The notes: generated by a model from the letters alone, not told the origin. Counted from the first letter of the stretch, positions 8,590 to 18,599 are shown. The stretch is 64,000 nucleotides of DNA from RI-153 sp963721725 (GCA_963721725.1 CAVRLX010000010.1:248001-312000), one strand, 5' to 3'. Translations and numbers: made by a program.

Positions 8590-10513
8590 CTATCCCTTAA
8601 CACTACCGGCTGTCAGGCCCGCCACCATGAAGCGCTGCCCCCACATGTAGAAGATCACCACGGGGATGGAGATGAGCAGCGAAGCGGCCATCAACATGCC
8701 CCAGGGGTAGATATCGCCAAAGATGGTTTGGGCCAGCCCCACAGGCAGCGTCATCAACTTGTCGCTGTTGATGAAGACAAAGGCAAACAAAAATTCCTTC
8801 CAGGCATTGGTGAAGGCAAAGAGTGTCACCGCCAACAGCGCCGGTGTGGTCAAGGGCAGCGTGACCAACAAGAAGGATTGCAGCCGGTTGGCTCCGTCCA
8901 CCATGGCGGCTTCTTCTAGCTCCTCTGGAATCGAGCGGTAATAGCCCATGAGCAGCCAAGTGGCAAAGGGAACCATGCCGGTGGGATAGGTGAGAATCAG
9001 CGCCCAGCGTGTGTTGATCACGCCCAGGTCGGCCAAGATGCCATAGAGCGGGATGAACAGCAGCGCCCCCGGCAAGAGATAAGTGATCAACAGTGCCGTG
9101 GTCATGGTCTCGGCCCCGCGGAAGCGCAGGCGGGCCAGGGCATAGCCACCCAGGCTGGCAAAGACAACCGCCAGCACCGTAGTGGTAACGCTCACAATGA
9201 CCGAATTCTGGAACCAGAGAAAGAAGGGTTCGCGGAAGAAGAGGCGATCAAATTGTTCGTTGGTCCACGGATTGGGCCAGAACATGTCGGCGCGAGCGCC
9301 GATTTGGGCATTGCCCTTAAAGGCCGTGATCAAGATCCGATCGAAGGGGAAGAGGATAAAGACCAGCATCACCAGCAACGCCACCGAGCGGGCAATGGTG
9401 CCCAGCATTTCGTTGCGCTGTCTGCTGGGGCCGCCCAACGTACGCTTGGGCATCACCGCCGTCAACAGGCGAATAATCAAGAAGATTGGGAAGGAGACGA
9501 CGGCTCCCACCAAGCCAAACAGCCAGCCAATGCCGCTGATCACGTTATCTTGCCAGGTGGGTTTTTCGTCGTCCAGGGCCACGTCCCGGCGCATGAAGCG
9601 CGAGAGCAGCAAAATAAAGAAGACAAGCACAGGCAACAAGCTAAAGGCCACGGCTGTACCAGGGCCAAATTGCAGCGAGCTAATCGCCTTTTCATAGGCC
9701 AAAATCGAATAGACTTTGGTTACATTGCCGGGGCCGCCACCGGTGAGCAAAAAGATAGTCTCAAAGCCGTTAAATGTCCACACTGTAGAAAGCAGGGCCG
9801 CCACAGCGATGACATAGCGCAGACCGGGCAGGGTAATGTTGAGGAATTTCTCCCAGGCATTGGCCCCGTCGATCTCCGCCGCTTCATAGAGATCTTTGCC
9901 GATTGAACTGAGGCCAGCCAGAATGTTGACAGTGAAAAAGGGAATGCCCGCCCACACGTTGACGGCAATTACACTCATCATGGCGAGCTTTGGATCCGAA
10001 AGCCACGCAATCGGTCTGTCGATCAGCCCGATATTCATTAAGAGCGGATTCAGCCCGCCAAACAGCGGATCATAGATCGAGCGCCAAGCCAATGCCTGGA
10101 CCACAGACGGAATAATCCAGGGCAGCAGCACTAAGCCCGTCAGCAGATTACGCAATCGCTTTTGAGCATGTAACAAGAGCGCCGCGATCATGCCAAAGAT
10201 CAGCTTGAATAAAATTGAGCCGGACGTAAAGATCACCGTTGCCCGCACGGCGTCCCAATAAAAGGGATCACTGTAGAGGCGCGCGTAGTTGTCGAACCAG
10301 ACAAAGCGTGTCTCGCGTGCCAGCGTGCGGATGGTCATGCTGGTATAGCCCGCTTTGATAAAGGGCCAAGCGATGAGCACGGTCATGACGACAACGATGG
10401 GGGCAATAAAGACATAAGCGATTTTCCAGATCGCGCCCAAGCCGATCGCGTAAAACGTCGCGTCGCGGGCGAGATCCGTAACTCGTGGTGAGAGGGGCTG
10501 CTTGTTCTGCCAT
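8590..10513 (-). CDS. Fused sugar ABC transporter permease (MalF-MalG type in one chain)
   Basis: Two permease domains lie in one polypeptide of about 640 residues. The first ends in the EAA loop EAAEIDGANAWEKF (about residue 186 of the open part), a linker follows at about 290-345, and a second permease carries EAAMVDGANRLQSF. Each EAA loop normally docks one copy of the ATPase. In most MalFGK-type systems these are separate genes. The open frame begins at a TTG (10440), but the likely start is the ATG at 10513 with AGGAGA upstream; MAEQAAPL then needs a one-base shift between 10485 and 10510 to join VTDLARDATFYAIG. It lies downstream of the binding-protein gene and a hairpin. No ATPase is local; the one at 33128 may serve. 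Confidence 0.88.
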
Positions 10514-10587
10514 GGTATCTCCTGGGAGAGTCAATCTACAGTAACATCAACCTAAACTCAACTGGGTTGTGTCACTTTAATTCACAA

Positions 10588-10622
10588 CAAGAGGACCCAA
10601 TCGTGCGATTGGGTCCTCTTTT
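10588..10622 (-). terminator. Hairpin between binding-protein and permease genes
   Basis: Stem AAGAGGACCCAATCG / CGATTGGGTCCTCTT is followed on the plus strand by TTTAC and on the minus strand by TTGTTG. Placed just after the binding-protein stop (10636) and before the permease start (10513), it probably acts as a leaky terminator or 3'-end stabiliser giving more binding protein than permease. Confidence 0.6.
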
Positions 10623-10635
10623 ACTAACAACAAAC

Positions 10636-12062
10636 TTAGCTAAACGCCACGCCCATTTCTTCACCGATTTGGACCATGCGATCTTGTGCCTGCGCCACAG
10701 CATCTTCCGGGCTGACACCCTGCGTAATCGTCTGGGCCATCATGTCGTTGAGGACAGATTGGGCTTGATGGCATCGAAGTAGGGGCTGGGACTGGCGGGC
10801 CAGGAGATGCCGGGGTGCTTACCCTGGGTCTGCTCGCCCATACGCGCCAGATGTTTCGTCGGCTTCAAAGCGATGCAACCACTTCGTCCATTTCATAGTA
10901 GCGGTCGTAGGCAGGCAGGAAGAGACCGGCCGACACCAACGAAATGGGCAGGAAGACAGCGGGATCCAGTAGACAGAGTGACAATGCTTTTGCTCCCTCT
11001 AGGTTTTGGGCCCCACGTGGGATCTGCAACTGTCCGTTGCCACCGCCGCCGATCAGTTTTCACCAGTGGGCCAATCGGTGTCTTCAGCACCACCGTATCC
11101 TCAAAGACGGGGTTGCCGTCGGCTTTGGCTTTGGCATAGACACTGGCCGCGTTGCCCGTATAGCCGATGTTGCCAGCCAAGTAGGCTTCGTTGTTGCTGG
11201 AATCGGTCCAGCTCATAATGCCAGGCGGCAGGGCCGGGGCATAGGTGGGAGAGGTGAAAAGCTCGGTCAGCCATTCCACCGCGGCCACGGTTTCTGGCGA
11301 ATTGAAGGTGAGTTGGGTCATCTCTGCGTTGGTGATCTGACCGCCCCAGTTCTGAATAATATCCAGCACTGTGCCGTGGCCGTCACCGCCGCGGTTGACC
11401 GTGCGTCCCCAACCATAGAACTCATTGGCCGGATCGGAGATTGCCAGTGCCGCTTCGCGGATCTGGTCATAGGTTTCCAGATCAGCCAGTGGGTCAATGC
11501 CGATCGCTTCAAAAGCGCTGCGGCGGGCGAATTGTCCACCACCACCGTTAATGTAGGGGATGCCGTACCATTCGCCATCAATCTGGTTGTTCAAGATGTG
11601 GCCGTACGAAGGATCGCCGTACATCTCTATGGCCTGGGCTACTGTATCCGAAACAGGTTCCAGGGCGTCAAAGGCGTAGAGTTGCTGCACCAAACGCACA
11701 TGATAGACCAGATCTGGCGGGTTGCCCGCTTCGACCTGCGCCAGCAGTTTGGGCACAAAGTCTTCGTTGGCTTCGGCAGCCACGGTGGAGGTCTCCACTT
11801 CTACATTATTTTCGGTGGCCCAATTTTGTACAGCTTGGGCAAACAGATCTTCCATCTCCTTGAAATACTCGCGGCGATGGTTCACGACCAGGGTGGTGGG
11901 GGCAGCAGCCGGAGCGGCTACCTCACCCGAAGAGGCGGCTGGCGCTGCACCAGGGGACGCCACAGGCGCACAAGCGGCCAACACGGCGACGCCGGCTGTG
12001 CTCCCCATTAAGCGCAGCATTTGCCGCCGAGATAACCCACGATTTGTATCTCTCTCTTGCAT
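10636..12062 (-). pseudogene. Sugar ABC solute-binding lipoprotein, several frameshifts near the C-terminus
   Basis: A family 1 binding protein of about 475 residues. The N-terminus has a Tat-type lipoprotein signal (SRRQMLRLMGSTAG, lipobox LAAC) and a Pro/Ala linker. The body is open from 12062 (AAGGAA ribosome site) to about 11055. After KTPIGPLVKTD the expected chain continues in other frames: GGNGQLQIPRGAQNLEGAKA with breaks near 11053, then KHLARMGEQTQGKHPG near 10865, then DMMAQTITQGVSPEDAV near 10755, ending EEMGVAFS and TAA at 10636. Three or more shifts within 300 bases suggest a poor sequence stretch rather than decay, because every piece still looks coding. It heads the operon with the fused permease. 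Confidence 0.82.
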
Positions 12063-12293
12063 CTTTGGTTCCTTTCTAAAATTGTCCAATGGTGAAAACA
12101 AGATAGCTCTAGGAGCTGATGGGTCAGTCCAGACCAGGGAGGGGTCCACTTTTCTGGCCGACAATATCCACATAGGCTACAGTTCGGACTTTTCCGGGCC
12201 AGTAAAAGCATAAGAATGCAACTGGGTGTCGTACTGGTGGGTTGGACAAGTCCTGAGAGTGTTACGGCTTCGTCAGCCGCAAGGGGCGATTAC

Positions 12294-12322
12294 AGTGTAG
12301 CACATGTTATGCGTATCTCAAA
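12294..12322 (-). promoter_or_regulatory. Candidate promoter for the sugar ABC operon
   Basis: Read on the minus strand: TTTGAG, 17 bases, TACACT, with TGC just before the -10 (extended -10). It is about 230 bases before the binding-protein start. Confidence 0.35.
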
Positions 12323-12344
12323 AACCTCTAAAAATCATGCTTAT

Positions 12345-12418
12345 ACAGGTGCGACGCACTCGCCAGGGCTAGAGTAGTTGAAAAGCTTGTTGGCGAGTGC
12401 GTCGCACCCTAGACCTGT
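12345..12418 (+). repeat. Palindromic intergenic repeat, full copy, flanked by a 14-base direct repeat
   Basis: Arms AGGTGCGACGCACTCGCCA and TGGCGAGTGCGTCGCACC enclose the centre GCTAGAGTAGTTGAAAAGCT. The 14-mer TCTAAAAATCATGC occurs on both sides, at 12327-12340 and 12418-12431. Confidence 0.85.
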
Positions 12419-12457
12419 CTAAAAATCATGCCCGTGTCCCGCTGTGTTCAAGAGGAG

Positions 12458-12547
12458 CAGGACTTACGCAGTTGCCCCAGAAGTTGAACTTTTCTGAAAA
12501 GTTCAACTTCTCCTATTCTATTGCAACTGCTTGGTGCGTAGGTCTTG
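12458..12547. mobile_element. Possible MITE-like element, 90 bp
   Basis: Imperfect terminal inverted repeats CAGGACTTACGCA / TGCGTAGGTCTTG (11 of 13 pair), then GTTGC / GCAAC inside. A strong internal hairpin (GAAGTTGAACTTTTC / AAAAGTTCAACTTC) lies at 12480-12510. There is no coding capacity. Together with the repeat at 12345 it fills the gap between the binding-protein and RraA-like genes. Confidence 0.4.
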
Positions 12548-12576
12548 AGGAGCATATCGCTAGTCCTGAATTTACT

Positions 12577-13392
12577 TTAGGCTGCACTGCGGGCTTGGAG
12601 CCATGTCTGAAAATCGGCTTCAATGGCCTCGCTCCAGGTGCGATCAATTTCACCGGGCGTGTACTTGCCATTCGCCAGGCAGAGTTTGCCAAACTCATCG
12701 CGCACGCGGATATCTTCCGAGCGCTCCACCACCTCTTGGATCAGGTGCGGCGGGATGAAAATAATGCCGGTGGCCGTGCCCAGCACAGCATCGCCCGGCA
12801 TTACCGTGGCGTCGCCAATGCGCACGGGCGTGTTCACAGCCGCCAGTGTCACATCTTTAATCGCCGTCGGATCCATGCCACGATGGAAGAAATTTACATC
12901 GGTGAGTTCGCGGATGCCCTGAAAATCGCGAATGCCGCCGTGGATCACCGCACCGGCGCGGGTGCGCGTGCGCACCGACGTCGAAAGGTTGTCACCCACA
13001 AATGTGCCATATTTAATCTTGCCAAAGAGATCGACCACAAGCACATCACCCATTTGCAATTCATCGATGACCCATGAGTTCTGCCCACCGATGCGCCCCT
13101 CGGCTTTGCCCTGCGCCTCCACCACGGCTTGCAGATCCGGGCGAGCGGGAACCATGAGGCAAGGCAGAGCGCGCCCCACGAGGACTTGATCGGGGTGGGT
13201 CTGCATCCAGTTGCCTTCAAACTGGTCGTTATAGCCATGTTTACGCATCGTGCCCCAGGCTTCTTCCGTGGTGACCAGTTTCAGCCGTTCAATCAGATCG
13301 TCGGGGATGCGCGGGCGGCCATCGGCATAGCGATCAAAGGGGTTTTCAGGCGTGAGCGCGATCACATCTTCGGGACGAGGAAAAATCTTCAT
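12577..13392 (-). CDS. RraA-like / HMG-aldolase family protein
   Basis: A 271-residue protein of the RraA fold (class II aldolase-like; known members are 4-hydroxy-4-methyl-2-oxoglutarate aldolases and regulators of RNase E). The core runs from about residue 75 to 235 with the family signature GAVIHGGIRD and the preceding KYGTFVGDNLSTSV. The C-terminal GDAVLGTATGIIFIPPHLI is also typical. It is longer than RraA proper (about 160 residues), with an N-terminal extension starting MKIFPRPEDV, as in many carbohydrate-locus paralogues. The start at 13392 has AAAGGA upstream and a candidate promoter at 13434. Near sugar transport genes it may be a catabolic aldolase or hydrolase; the substrate is unknown. 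Confidence 0.85.
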   Translation of the reverse strand: MKIFPRPEDVIALTPENPFDRYADGRPRIPDDLIERLKLVTTEEAWGTMRKHGYNDQFEGNWMQTHPDQVLVGRALPCLMVPARPDLQAVVEAQGKAEGRIGGQNSWVIDELQMGDVLVVDLFGKIKYGTFVGDNLSTSVRTRTRAGAVIHGGIRDFQGIRELTDVNFFHRGMDPTAIKDVTLAAVNTPVRIGDATVMPGDAVLGTATGIIFIPPHLIQEVVERSEDIRVRDEFGKLCLANGKYTPGEIDRTWSEAIEADFQTWLQARSAA

Positions 13393-13433
13393 GCAGTTGG
13401 TTCCTTTCAGGGAAAAATTATGTGGATGACGAC

Positions 13434-13462
13434 AGTGTACCCGAACGGTATGTGAAGGGCAA
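13434..13462 (-). promoter_or_regulatory. Candidate promoter of the RraA-like gene
   Basis: Minus strand TTGCCC, 17 bases, TACACT. The predicted start of transcription is about 30 bases before the ATG at 13392. Confidence 0.45.
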
Positions 13463-13487
13463 CTCTTTATCGGTTTTCTACCCCCTC

Positions 13488-13496
13488 TGCTATACT
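13488..13496 (+). promoter_or_regulatory. Candidate extended -10 element
   Basis: TGCTATACT, about 45 bases before the ATG at 13539. No clear -35 is seen. Confidence 0.35.
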
Positions 13497-13538
13497 CCGG
13501 TCATTCGCCATTCACCATTCACACTTCATCCTTCCTTT

Positions 13539-13961
13539 ATGGCCTACACATTCACCGATCATTACCGGGCAGTACGCACTGTCCTGCGCATGGATGGCCT
13601 GCTTGTGGGCGTCGGTTTGGGCACGCTCTTGCTCATCTATCCCACACAGTGGTTTGCTGCGCTCGGGTTTGCCGTAGACGGGGCCACGTGGGCGATCCGG
13701 ATGGGCGGCGGTGGGTTAGTGGGGCTGGGCGTGGGGTTGATCATGGCATCGAGCGAGCGCGAATTGCGCATTGGTTCGCTAATGGCGGCCATTGTGGGCA
13801 ATGGCGCCATGGCTGGCGCCATTCTAGTCTCCTATCTGCGTAGCGATCTGGCCGACTTGACAGCCTGGGGACAGGCACTGCTGCTGATTTTTTTTGTGAT
13901 CTGTCTGCTCTCCACCGTCTTGCCCATCCCCTATGTACGCGGTATTCAGCGCCTTGAGTAA
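13539..13961 (+). CDS. Small four-helix membrane protein of unknown function
   Basis: A 140-residue membrane protein; the start ATG at 13539 is the first Met after the candidate -10 at 13488. Four hydrophobic segments are visible: LLVGVGLGTLLLIYP, GGGGLVGLGVGLIMA, IGSLMAAIVGNGAMAGAILVSY, and ALLLIFFVICLLSTVLPI. A Gly-rich second helix and short loops suggest a compact bundle. It is monocistronic, followed by a repeat copy at 13971. I do not recognise the family. Function unknown. Confidence 0.6.
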   Translation: MAYTFTDHYRAVRTVLRMDGLLVGVGLGTLLLIYPTQWFAALGFAVDGATWAIRMGGGGLVGLGVGLIMASSERELRIGSLMAAIVGNGAMAGAILVSYLRSDLADLTAWGQALLLIFFVICLLSTVLPIPYVRGIQRLE

Positions 13962-13970
13962 ATTTGTAAC

Positions 13971-14046
13971 TATACGGGTGCGACGCACTCACCACACAAT
14001 TTTTCGCAACCAATCTGCACTTGGCGAGTGCGTCGCACCCTAGACT
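13971..14046 (-). repeat. Palindromic intergenic repeat, full copy
   Basis: Arms GGGTGCGACGCACTCACC and GGCGAGTGCGTCGCACCC. The centre, read on the minus strand, is AGTGCAGATTGGTTGCGAAA, a diverged version of the family centre, so this copy is in reverse orientation. It lies between two co-directional plus-strand genes. Confidence 0.8.
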
Positions 14047-14158
14047 TCAATATCTACAATTTGTTCATGGATGACCATAGATTGGAACGAGAATCACTGT
14101 AGGATTTGTGCGTCTGGCGCTAAAATACAGCCATTCTTCCTCCTCCTTTGTGTGTGGG

Positions 14159-14191
14159 GAACGGCGAGCCGGAATCTCTGGCTCGCCGTTC
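14159..14191. other. Perfect 12-bp hairpin without a T tract
   Basis: GAACGGCGAGCC, 9 bases, GGCTCGCCGTTC. It has no T run on either side, so it is not a standard terminator. It could be the end structure of the 13539 transcript or a regulatory hairpin before the 14291 gene. The rest of the 13962-14290 gap holds the repeat at 13971 and the -10 element at 14234. Confidence 0.5.
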
Positions 14192-14233
14192 TCATTGGTG
14201 GGCCTCCTGCATTTCGAGTGCATTTCCCATCTG

Positions 14234-14242
14234 TGCTAAAAT
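14234..14242 (+). promoter_or_regulatory. Candidate extended -10 element
   Basis: TGCTAAAAT, about 50 bases before the ATG at 14291. A good -35 is not visible. Confidence 0.3.
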
Positions 14243-14290
14243 CTTCTCGACACCCACTATTCATCAACATCTTAGCCGAAAGAATGCCCA

Positions 14291-15187
14291 ATGAGTTTTC
14301 TCAAAAAACTCTTTGCCTCCCCCAAACTGGATGGCGAGGCCCTGGCTCAGTCCACCCACCCCGAGGAATACGCCCAGATTGATCTATTGGGGCAATTTGC
14401 CCAGCCGCGGCCTCGTCACGATGAGCGCGAAACGCGCCTGTGGGATCGGGTGTTGCCGCGCCCCTATGCCGAGCAGATCGCGTTGTTTCAAAAACAGGGC
14501 TGGCTGCAAGCCGAGGGCGACCGTCTTTGCGCCACAACCGTCGCTCAGCCCGCATTGGCAAGCTATGGCGCTCGCCAACAGCGCCAGAAAGCCCAGGCCA
14601 TGCAAGGCGTCCACAAGGCGCTCCAGGCCCGCGACAGCAGCGAAGCGCTCTCGATTCGCCGTCGCTATGAGAGCGCACAGCCGCTGGGCAAGGCCGACTG
14701 GACAGGACCAGAGCCGCAAATGAGCCACAGCGCCCTCACCCGCCGCATTCTCTTTTTGCAACACTGGCTGCTAGACGGCATCTCGCCCGCCACGCAGGAA
14801 TGGCTGAAACTCTATGCTGCCGAACAACATCTGTGGGGGGCCCACTGGCGCTTGCCTGTCGCCGAGATCCCGTCTGCCGTGGCCGCAGAATTACAAACGC
14901 CACAGCTTGACAGTGTAGAAGCCGCCTATTGGAAAGCCTATGGGTTGGCGCTGCATGTGGATAATCAGGAGACGTGGCAGCGCTGTAAAGGCGGCGATCA
15001 TGTGCGCCGCCTTGAGATCGGTGGCCCTGATGACGACGCCGTCTGTGACCATTGCCGCCAATTTCGCGGCGAACAATATTTGGTGGTGCGTGTGCCGGAA
15101 CTCCCCCACCGTGAATGCACATCGCCGCGCGGCTGCCGCTGCGAATATAGTCCTGTGTTGGACATGTACGAAGATCTGGCCGAATAG
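14291..15187 (+). CDS. Unknown protein with a C-terminal Cys/His cluster
   Basis: A 298-residue soluble protein. Residues 1-10 are MSFLKKLFAS; the middle is helical and charged. The C-terminal 50 residues hold CDHC, then PHREC, then GCRCEY, a spacing that could bind one zinc ion or form a redox/Fe-S site. The arrangement LPHREC...GCRC looks like a small conserved module rather than random cysteines, as the rest of the protein has only one or two more Cys (LCATT and RCKGG). It is followed by the phosphoribosyltransferase, whose own promoter lies in the 160-base gap. No named family is recognised; no function is proposed. Confidence 0.6.
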   Translation: MSFLKKLFASPKLDGEALAQSTHPEEYAQIDLLGQFAQPRPRHDERETRLWDRVLPRPYAEQIALFQKQGWLQAEGDRLCATTVAQPALASYGARQQRQKAQAMQGVHKALQARDSSEALSIRRRYESAQPLGKADWTGPEPQMSHSALTRRILFLQHWLLDGISPATQEWLKLYAAEQHLWGAHWRLPVAEIPSAVAAELQTPQLDSVEAAYWKAYGLALHVDNQETWQRCKGGDHVRRLEIGGPDDDAVCDHCRQFRGEQYLVVRVPELPHRECTSPRGCRCEYSPVLDMYEDLAE

Positions 15188-15261
15188 CTGCATGGGCTGC
15201 TCTGGCAGACGCCTTTTGTAAATTTGCGACCGCCGCTCTGTTTTTCTCTCCTCCGCACCTG

Positions 15262-15270
15262 TGATATAAT
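15262..15270 (+). promoter_or_regulatory. Extended -10 promoter of the phosphoribosyltransferase-prfA operon
   Basis: TGATATAAT matches the extended -10 consensus. Transcription would begin near 15277, about 70 bases before the ATG at 15346. The -35 region is weak, as is usual for extended -10 promoters. Confidence 0.5.
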
Positions 15271-15345
15271 TCTGTGTGTTTTGGGTCCATTGCGTGTATG
15301 GGACCCTCGTTCACAATTTCCGGTGTCATAAAGGAGCCGTGTGTC

Positions 15346-15897
15346 ATGAGCTATGATGGCCGAACATACCCTGTCCAAATCGGCAAGTTAACCCGTGAGT
15401 TGCCCCTGTTTGCCGTCGCTCCCAATGTCAAGATCGCCATCTTCAACATGTTGGGCGACACGGCGGTGGTGGAAGAGGCCGTCACTTTGCTGGCTCAGCG
15501 GATTCCCAAAGACGCCGACGTGATTTTGGTGCCAGAGGTCAAAGCTGTGCCGTTGGGCCATGCGCTCTCTGTGCGCTGCGGGCTGCCCTATATTGTGGTG
15601 CGCAAGATCCGCAAACCCTACATGATCGACTGTTTAGAAGTCGAAGTTGTTAGCATCACAACAGGGGTTCCCCAAACCTTATACATTGATGGCAAAGATC
15701 GACCGCTCTTGCAAGGCAAGCGAGCGCTTCTGGTGGATGATGTGATCAGCACTGGCAGCACGCTCAAGGGCATGCGCCAACTGGTGACCGCCGCCCAAGC
15801 CCAAGTGGCGGGCGAAGTGGCTGTCTTTACCGAAGGGGCCGAAGGCCAATGGCCGCATATTATCGCCTTGGGCAATCTGCCCATTTTCACCGATTGA
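15346..15897 (+). CDS. Type I phosphoribosyltransferase, adenine-PRTase-like
   Basis: A 183-residue PRTase that transfers a base to PRPP. The PRPP-binding signature ALLVDDVISTGSTLKG is at about 125-140. The flanking VILVPEVKAVPLGHALS and YIVVRKIRKPY are those of adenine/xanthine-type enzymes. Length agrees with apt (170-190). The start at 15346 is fixed by AAGGAG 11 bases upstream; the frame is open further up but lacks a ribosome site. It precedes prfA by 9 bases, so the two are co-transcribed. Adenine salvage is the most likely role, but guanine/xanthine specificity cannot be excluded because the substrate-binding C-terminal part is short. Confidence 0.82.
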   Translation: MSYDGRTYPVQIGKLTRELPLFAVAPNVKIAIFNMLGDTAVVEEAVTLLAQRIPKDADVILVPEVKAVPLGHALSVRCGLPYIVVRKIRKPYMIDCLEVEVVSITTGVPQTLYIDGKDRPLLQGKRALLVDDVISTGSTLKGMRQLVTAAQAQVAGEVAVFTEGAEGQWPHIIALGNLPIFTD

Positions 15898-15906
15898 ACC
15901 TACCCT

Positions 15907-16989
<1,083 letters not shown>

Positions 16990-17057
16990 AAGCGGTTTCT
17001 CTGGCGAGGTTGTGCAAGTTGCCGAAACATTGGCTGCAAAGTTAGGGGAAATCTCTA

Positions 17058-17085
17058 TTGGTTGGCCTAATTGATTCGCTATAAT
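17058..17085 (+). promoter_or_regulatory. Candidate sigma-70 promoter ahead of prmC
   Basis: TTGGTT, 16 bases, TATAAT. It lies in the 420-base gap after prfA, 325 bases before the proposed prmC start. The rest of the gap (16990-17409) shows nothing else I can name apart from the ribosome site AAGGAGG at 17399-17405. Confidence 0.4.
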
Positions 17086-17409
17086 AAATGCAATGCGCTC
17101 CTATTAGTCCCTACTCTACAGCGATATTTCTGTATGTTTGATGTAAGATCTAGGCAGCGCCCCAAAGGAAAATTTTTGCTCTTTGAAAAATCTCCTTGTG
17201 TGCTGCTGCGGAGTATAAAGATGGAACCCGTTGATTGAAGGGCACGTTACCATGCCGAACACTTGGATCAAAGAGGATTCGAGTGGTGAAAGGGGGTGAA
17301 GATGTGACAAAGAGGTTGCACTTCCCCTCTCTTCCCTCTTTCGTTTCGGCAGAGCGCTGCCCGCTGAATTAGTTGCAATTGTGTTACAACATCTTATAAG
17401 GAGGTAGCC

Positions 17410-18531
17410 TTGGCTATTTTGCAGGTCAACGTTCGACCAGCAGCACGTACTCGTCGTACTCTACGATCCCAATGGGGGGAAAAAGAGCCAGCCCTTACGG
17501 CCAGCACAGATCCCGCAGCGCTGACGGGGGCTAAATCCACAGAACAATTTCGATCTCCCACGGAGGTCCATCCATTACCCTCTATGCAATCACACCCAAG
17601 CGTCAACAGCCCGGTTCGACCCATCGCACCCTTTCCGAGCGACAGTAGCCAGCAAATCAACTGGACGCTAATGCCCTCGATTACCATCGGGCGCGCGCTT
17701 GTCTCCGTGGTCCAGCGGCTCAATGAATCGAACTGTGAGAACGCTCGTTTGGACGCCCAGGTGCTTTTGGCCCATGTCTTGGGGCAAGAACGAAGCTGGC
17801 TCTTTGCCCATCACGATTATCAACTGACCAAAGAAGAGGCCGACGCCTACGCCGAATTGGTGGCGCGGCGCGCTCGCCATGAACCCGTGGCCTATTTGAT
17901 TGGGCGCAAAGAATTTTATGGGCTGGAATTTGCCGTGGATCAACGAGTTTTGATTCCTCGGCCCGAAACTGAACTGCTCGTCGATCTGACGTTGGCCCAA
18001 CTGCGCGACCGCAAACATCATCGTGTGGTAGTGGCGGATGTGGGCACAGGCAGCGGCGCTATTGCGGTGACTGTGGCCGTCCATGCCCCAGAGGCACGGG
18101 TCTATGCGCTGGATCTCAGCGAGGATGCCCTGGCGGTGGCGCTGCATAATCAAACCCGGTTGGCCCCAGCGGCCACCATTACCTTTGCCCAAAGCGATCT
18201 GTTGGCAGCGCTGCCGGAGCCGGTGGATATTATTGTGGCGAATCTGCCCTATGTCACGGCGGAAGAATACCGGGGATTAGCGCCTGATGTGCGCGATTAC
18301 GAACCCCGCTTGGCGCTGGAAGCAGGCGTGGAAGGGCTGGATGTGATCGAACGGCTTTTGAAACAGGCCAAAGATCACCTGAAACCCAACGGTGCAATTT
18401 TGCTGGAGATTGGGGCCTATCAGGGTGATGCCGTGGCGGCGCTGGCGAAATCCATGAAGCCGAAACCCTCGTATGTGGGGCTGCGGCGCGACTATAGCGG
18501 CCACATTCGTATGGTAACGCTGGAGTTTTAG
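17410..18531 (+). CDS. prmC: Release factor glutamine methyltransferase with N-terminal extension
   Basis: An S-adenosylmethionine-dependent N5-glutamine methyltransferase that modifies the GGQ glutamine of release factors. The helical N-terminal domain (about 95-165: LDAQVLLAHVLG and LIGRKEFYGLEF) is followed by the Rossmann domain with VADVGTGSGAIAVTVA and the catalytic loop IVANLPYVT. That loop reads N-L-P-Y where most members have N-P-P-Y. A strong ribosome site AAGGAGG (17399) points to the TTG at 17410, giving 373 residues with an 87-residue low-complexity, Pro/Ser-rich leader. Starting at the ATG at 17671 (MPSITIGRAL) gives a normal 286-residue enzyme, so the leader may be spurious. 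Clustered with prfA. Confidence 0.92.
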   Translation: MAILQVNVRPAARTRRTLRSQWGEKEPALTASTDPAALTGAKSTEQFRSPTEVHPLPSMQSHPSVNSPVRPIAPFPSDSSQQINWTLMPSITIGRALVSVVQRLNESNCENARLDAQVLLAHVLGQERSWLFAHHDYQLTKEEADAYAELVARRARHEPVAYLIGRKEFYGLEFAVDQRVLIPRPETELLVDLTLAQLRDRKHHRVVVADVGTGSGAIAVTVAVHAPEARVYALDLSEDALAVALHNQTRLAPAATITFAQSDLLAALPEPVDIIVANLPYVTAEEYRGLAPDVRDYEPRLALEAGVEGLDVIERLLKQAKDHLKPNGAILLEIGAYQGDAVAALAKSMKPKPSYVGLRRDYSGHIRMVTLEF

Positions 18532-18556
18532 GGGAGTGTAGCAAGTCCCATACAAT

Positions 18557-18597
18557 CAAAAAGGCGGATGGGATACCGTATCCCATCCGCCTTTTTC
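18557..18597. terminator. Bidirectional terminator between prmC and the sugar nucleotidyltransferase
   Basis: Stem GGCGGATGGGATA / TATCCCATCCGCC, loop CCG, with A5 on the left and T5 on the right. It ends two convergent transcripts. Confidence 0.9.
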
Positions 18598-18599
18598 TT

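Noticed and set aside
10944..12011. 355-codon plus-strand ORF across the sugar-binding protein gene
   Set aside because: Antisense shadow; the minus strand shows a clear binding protein with lipobox and ribosome site, and the plus-strand product has no recognisable domain.
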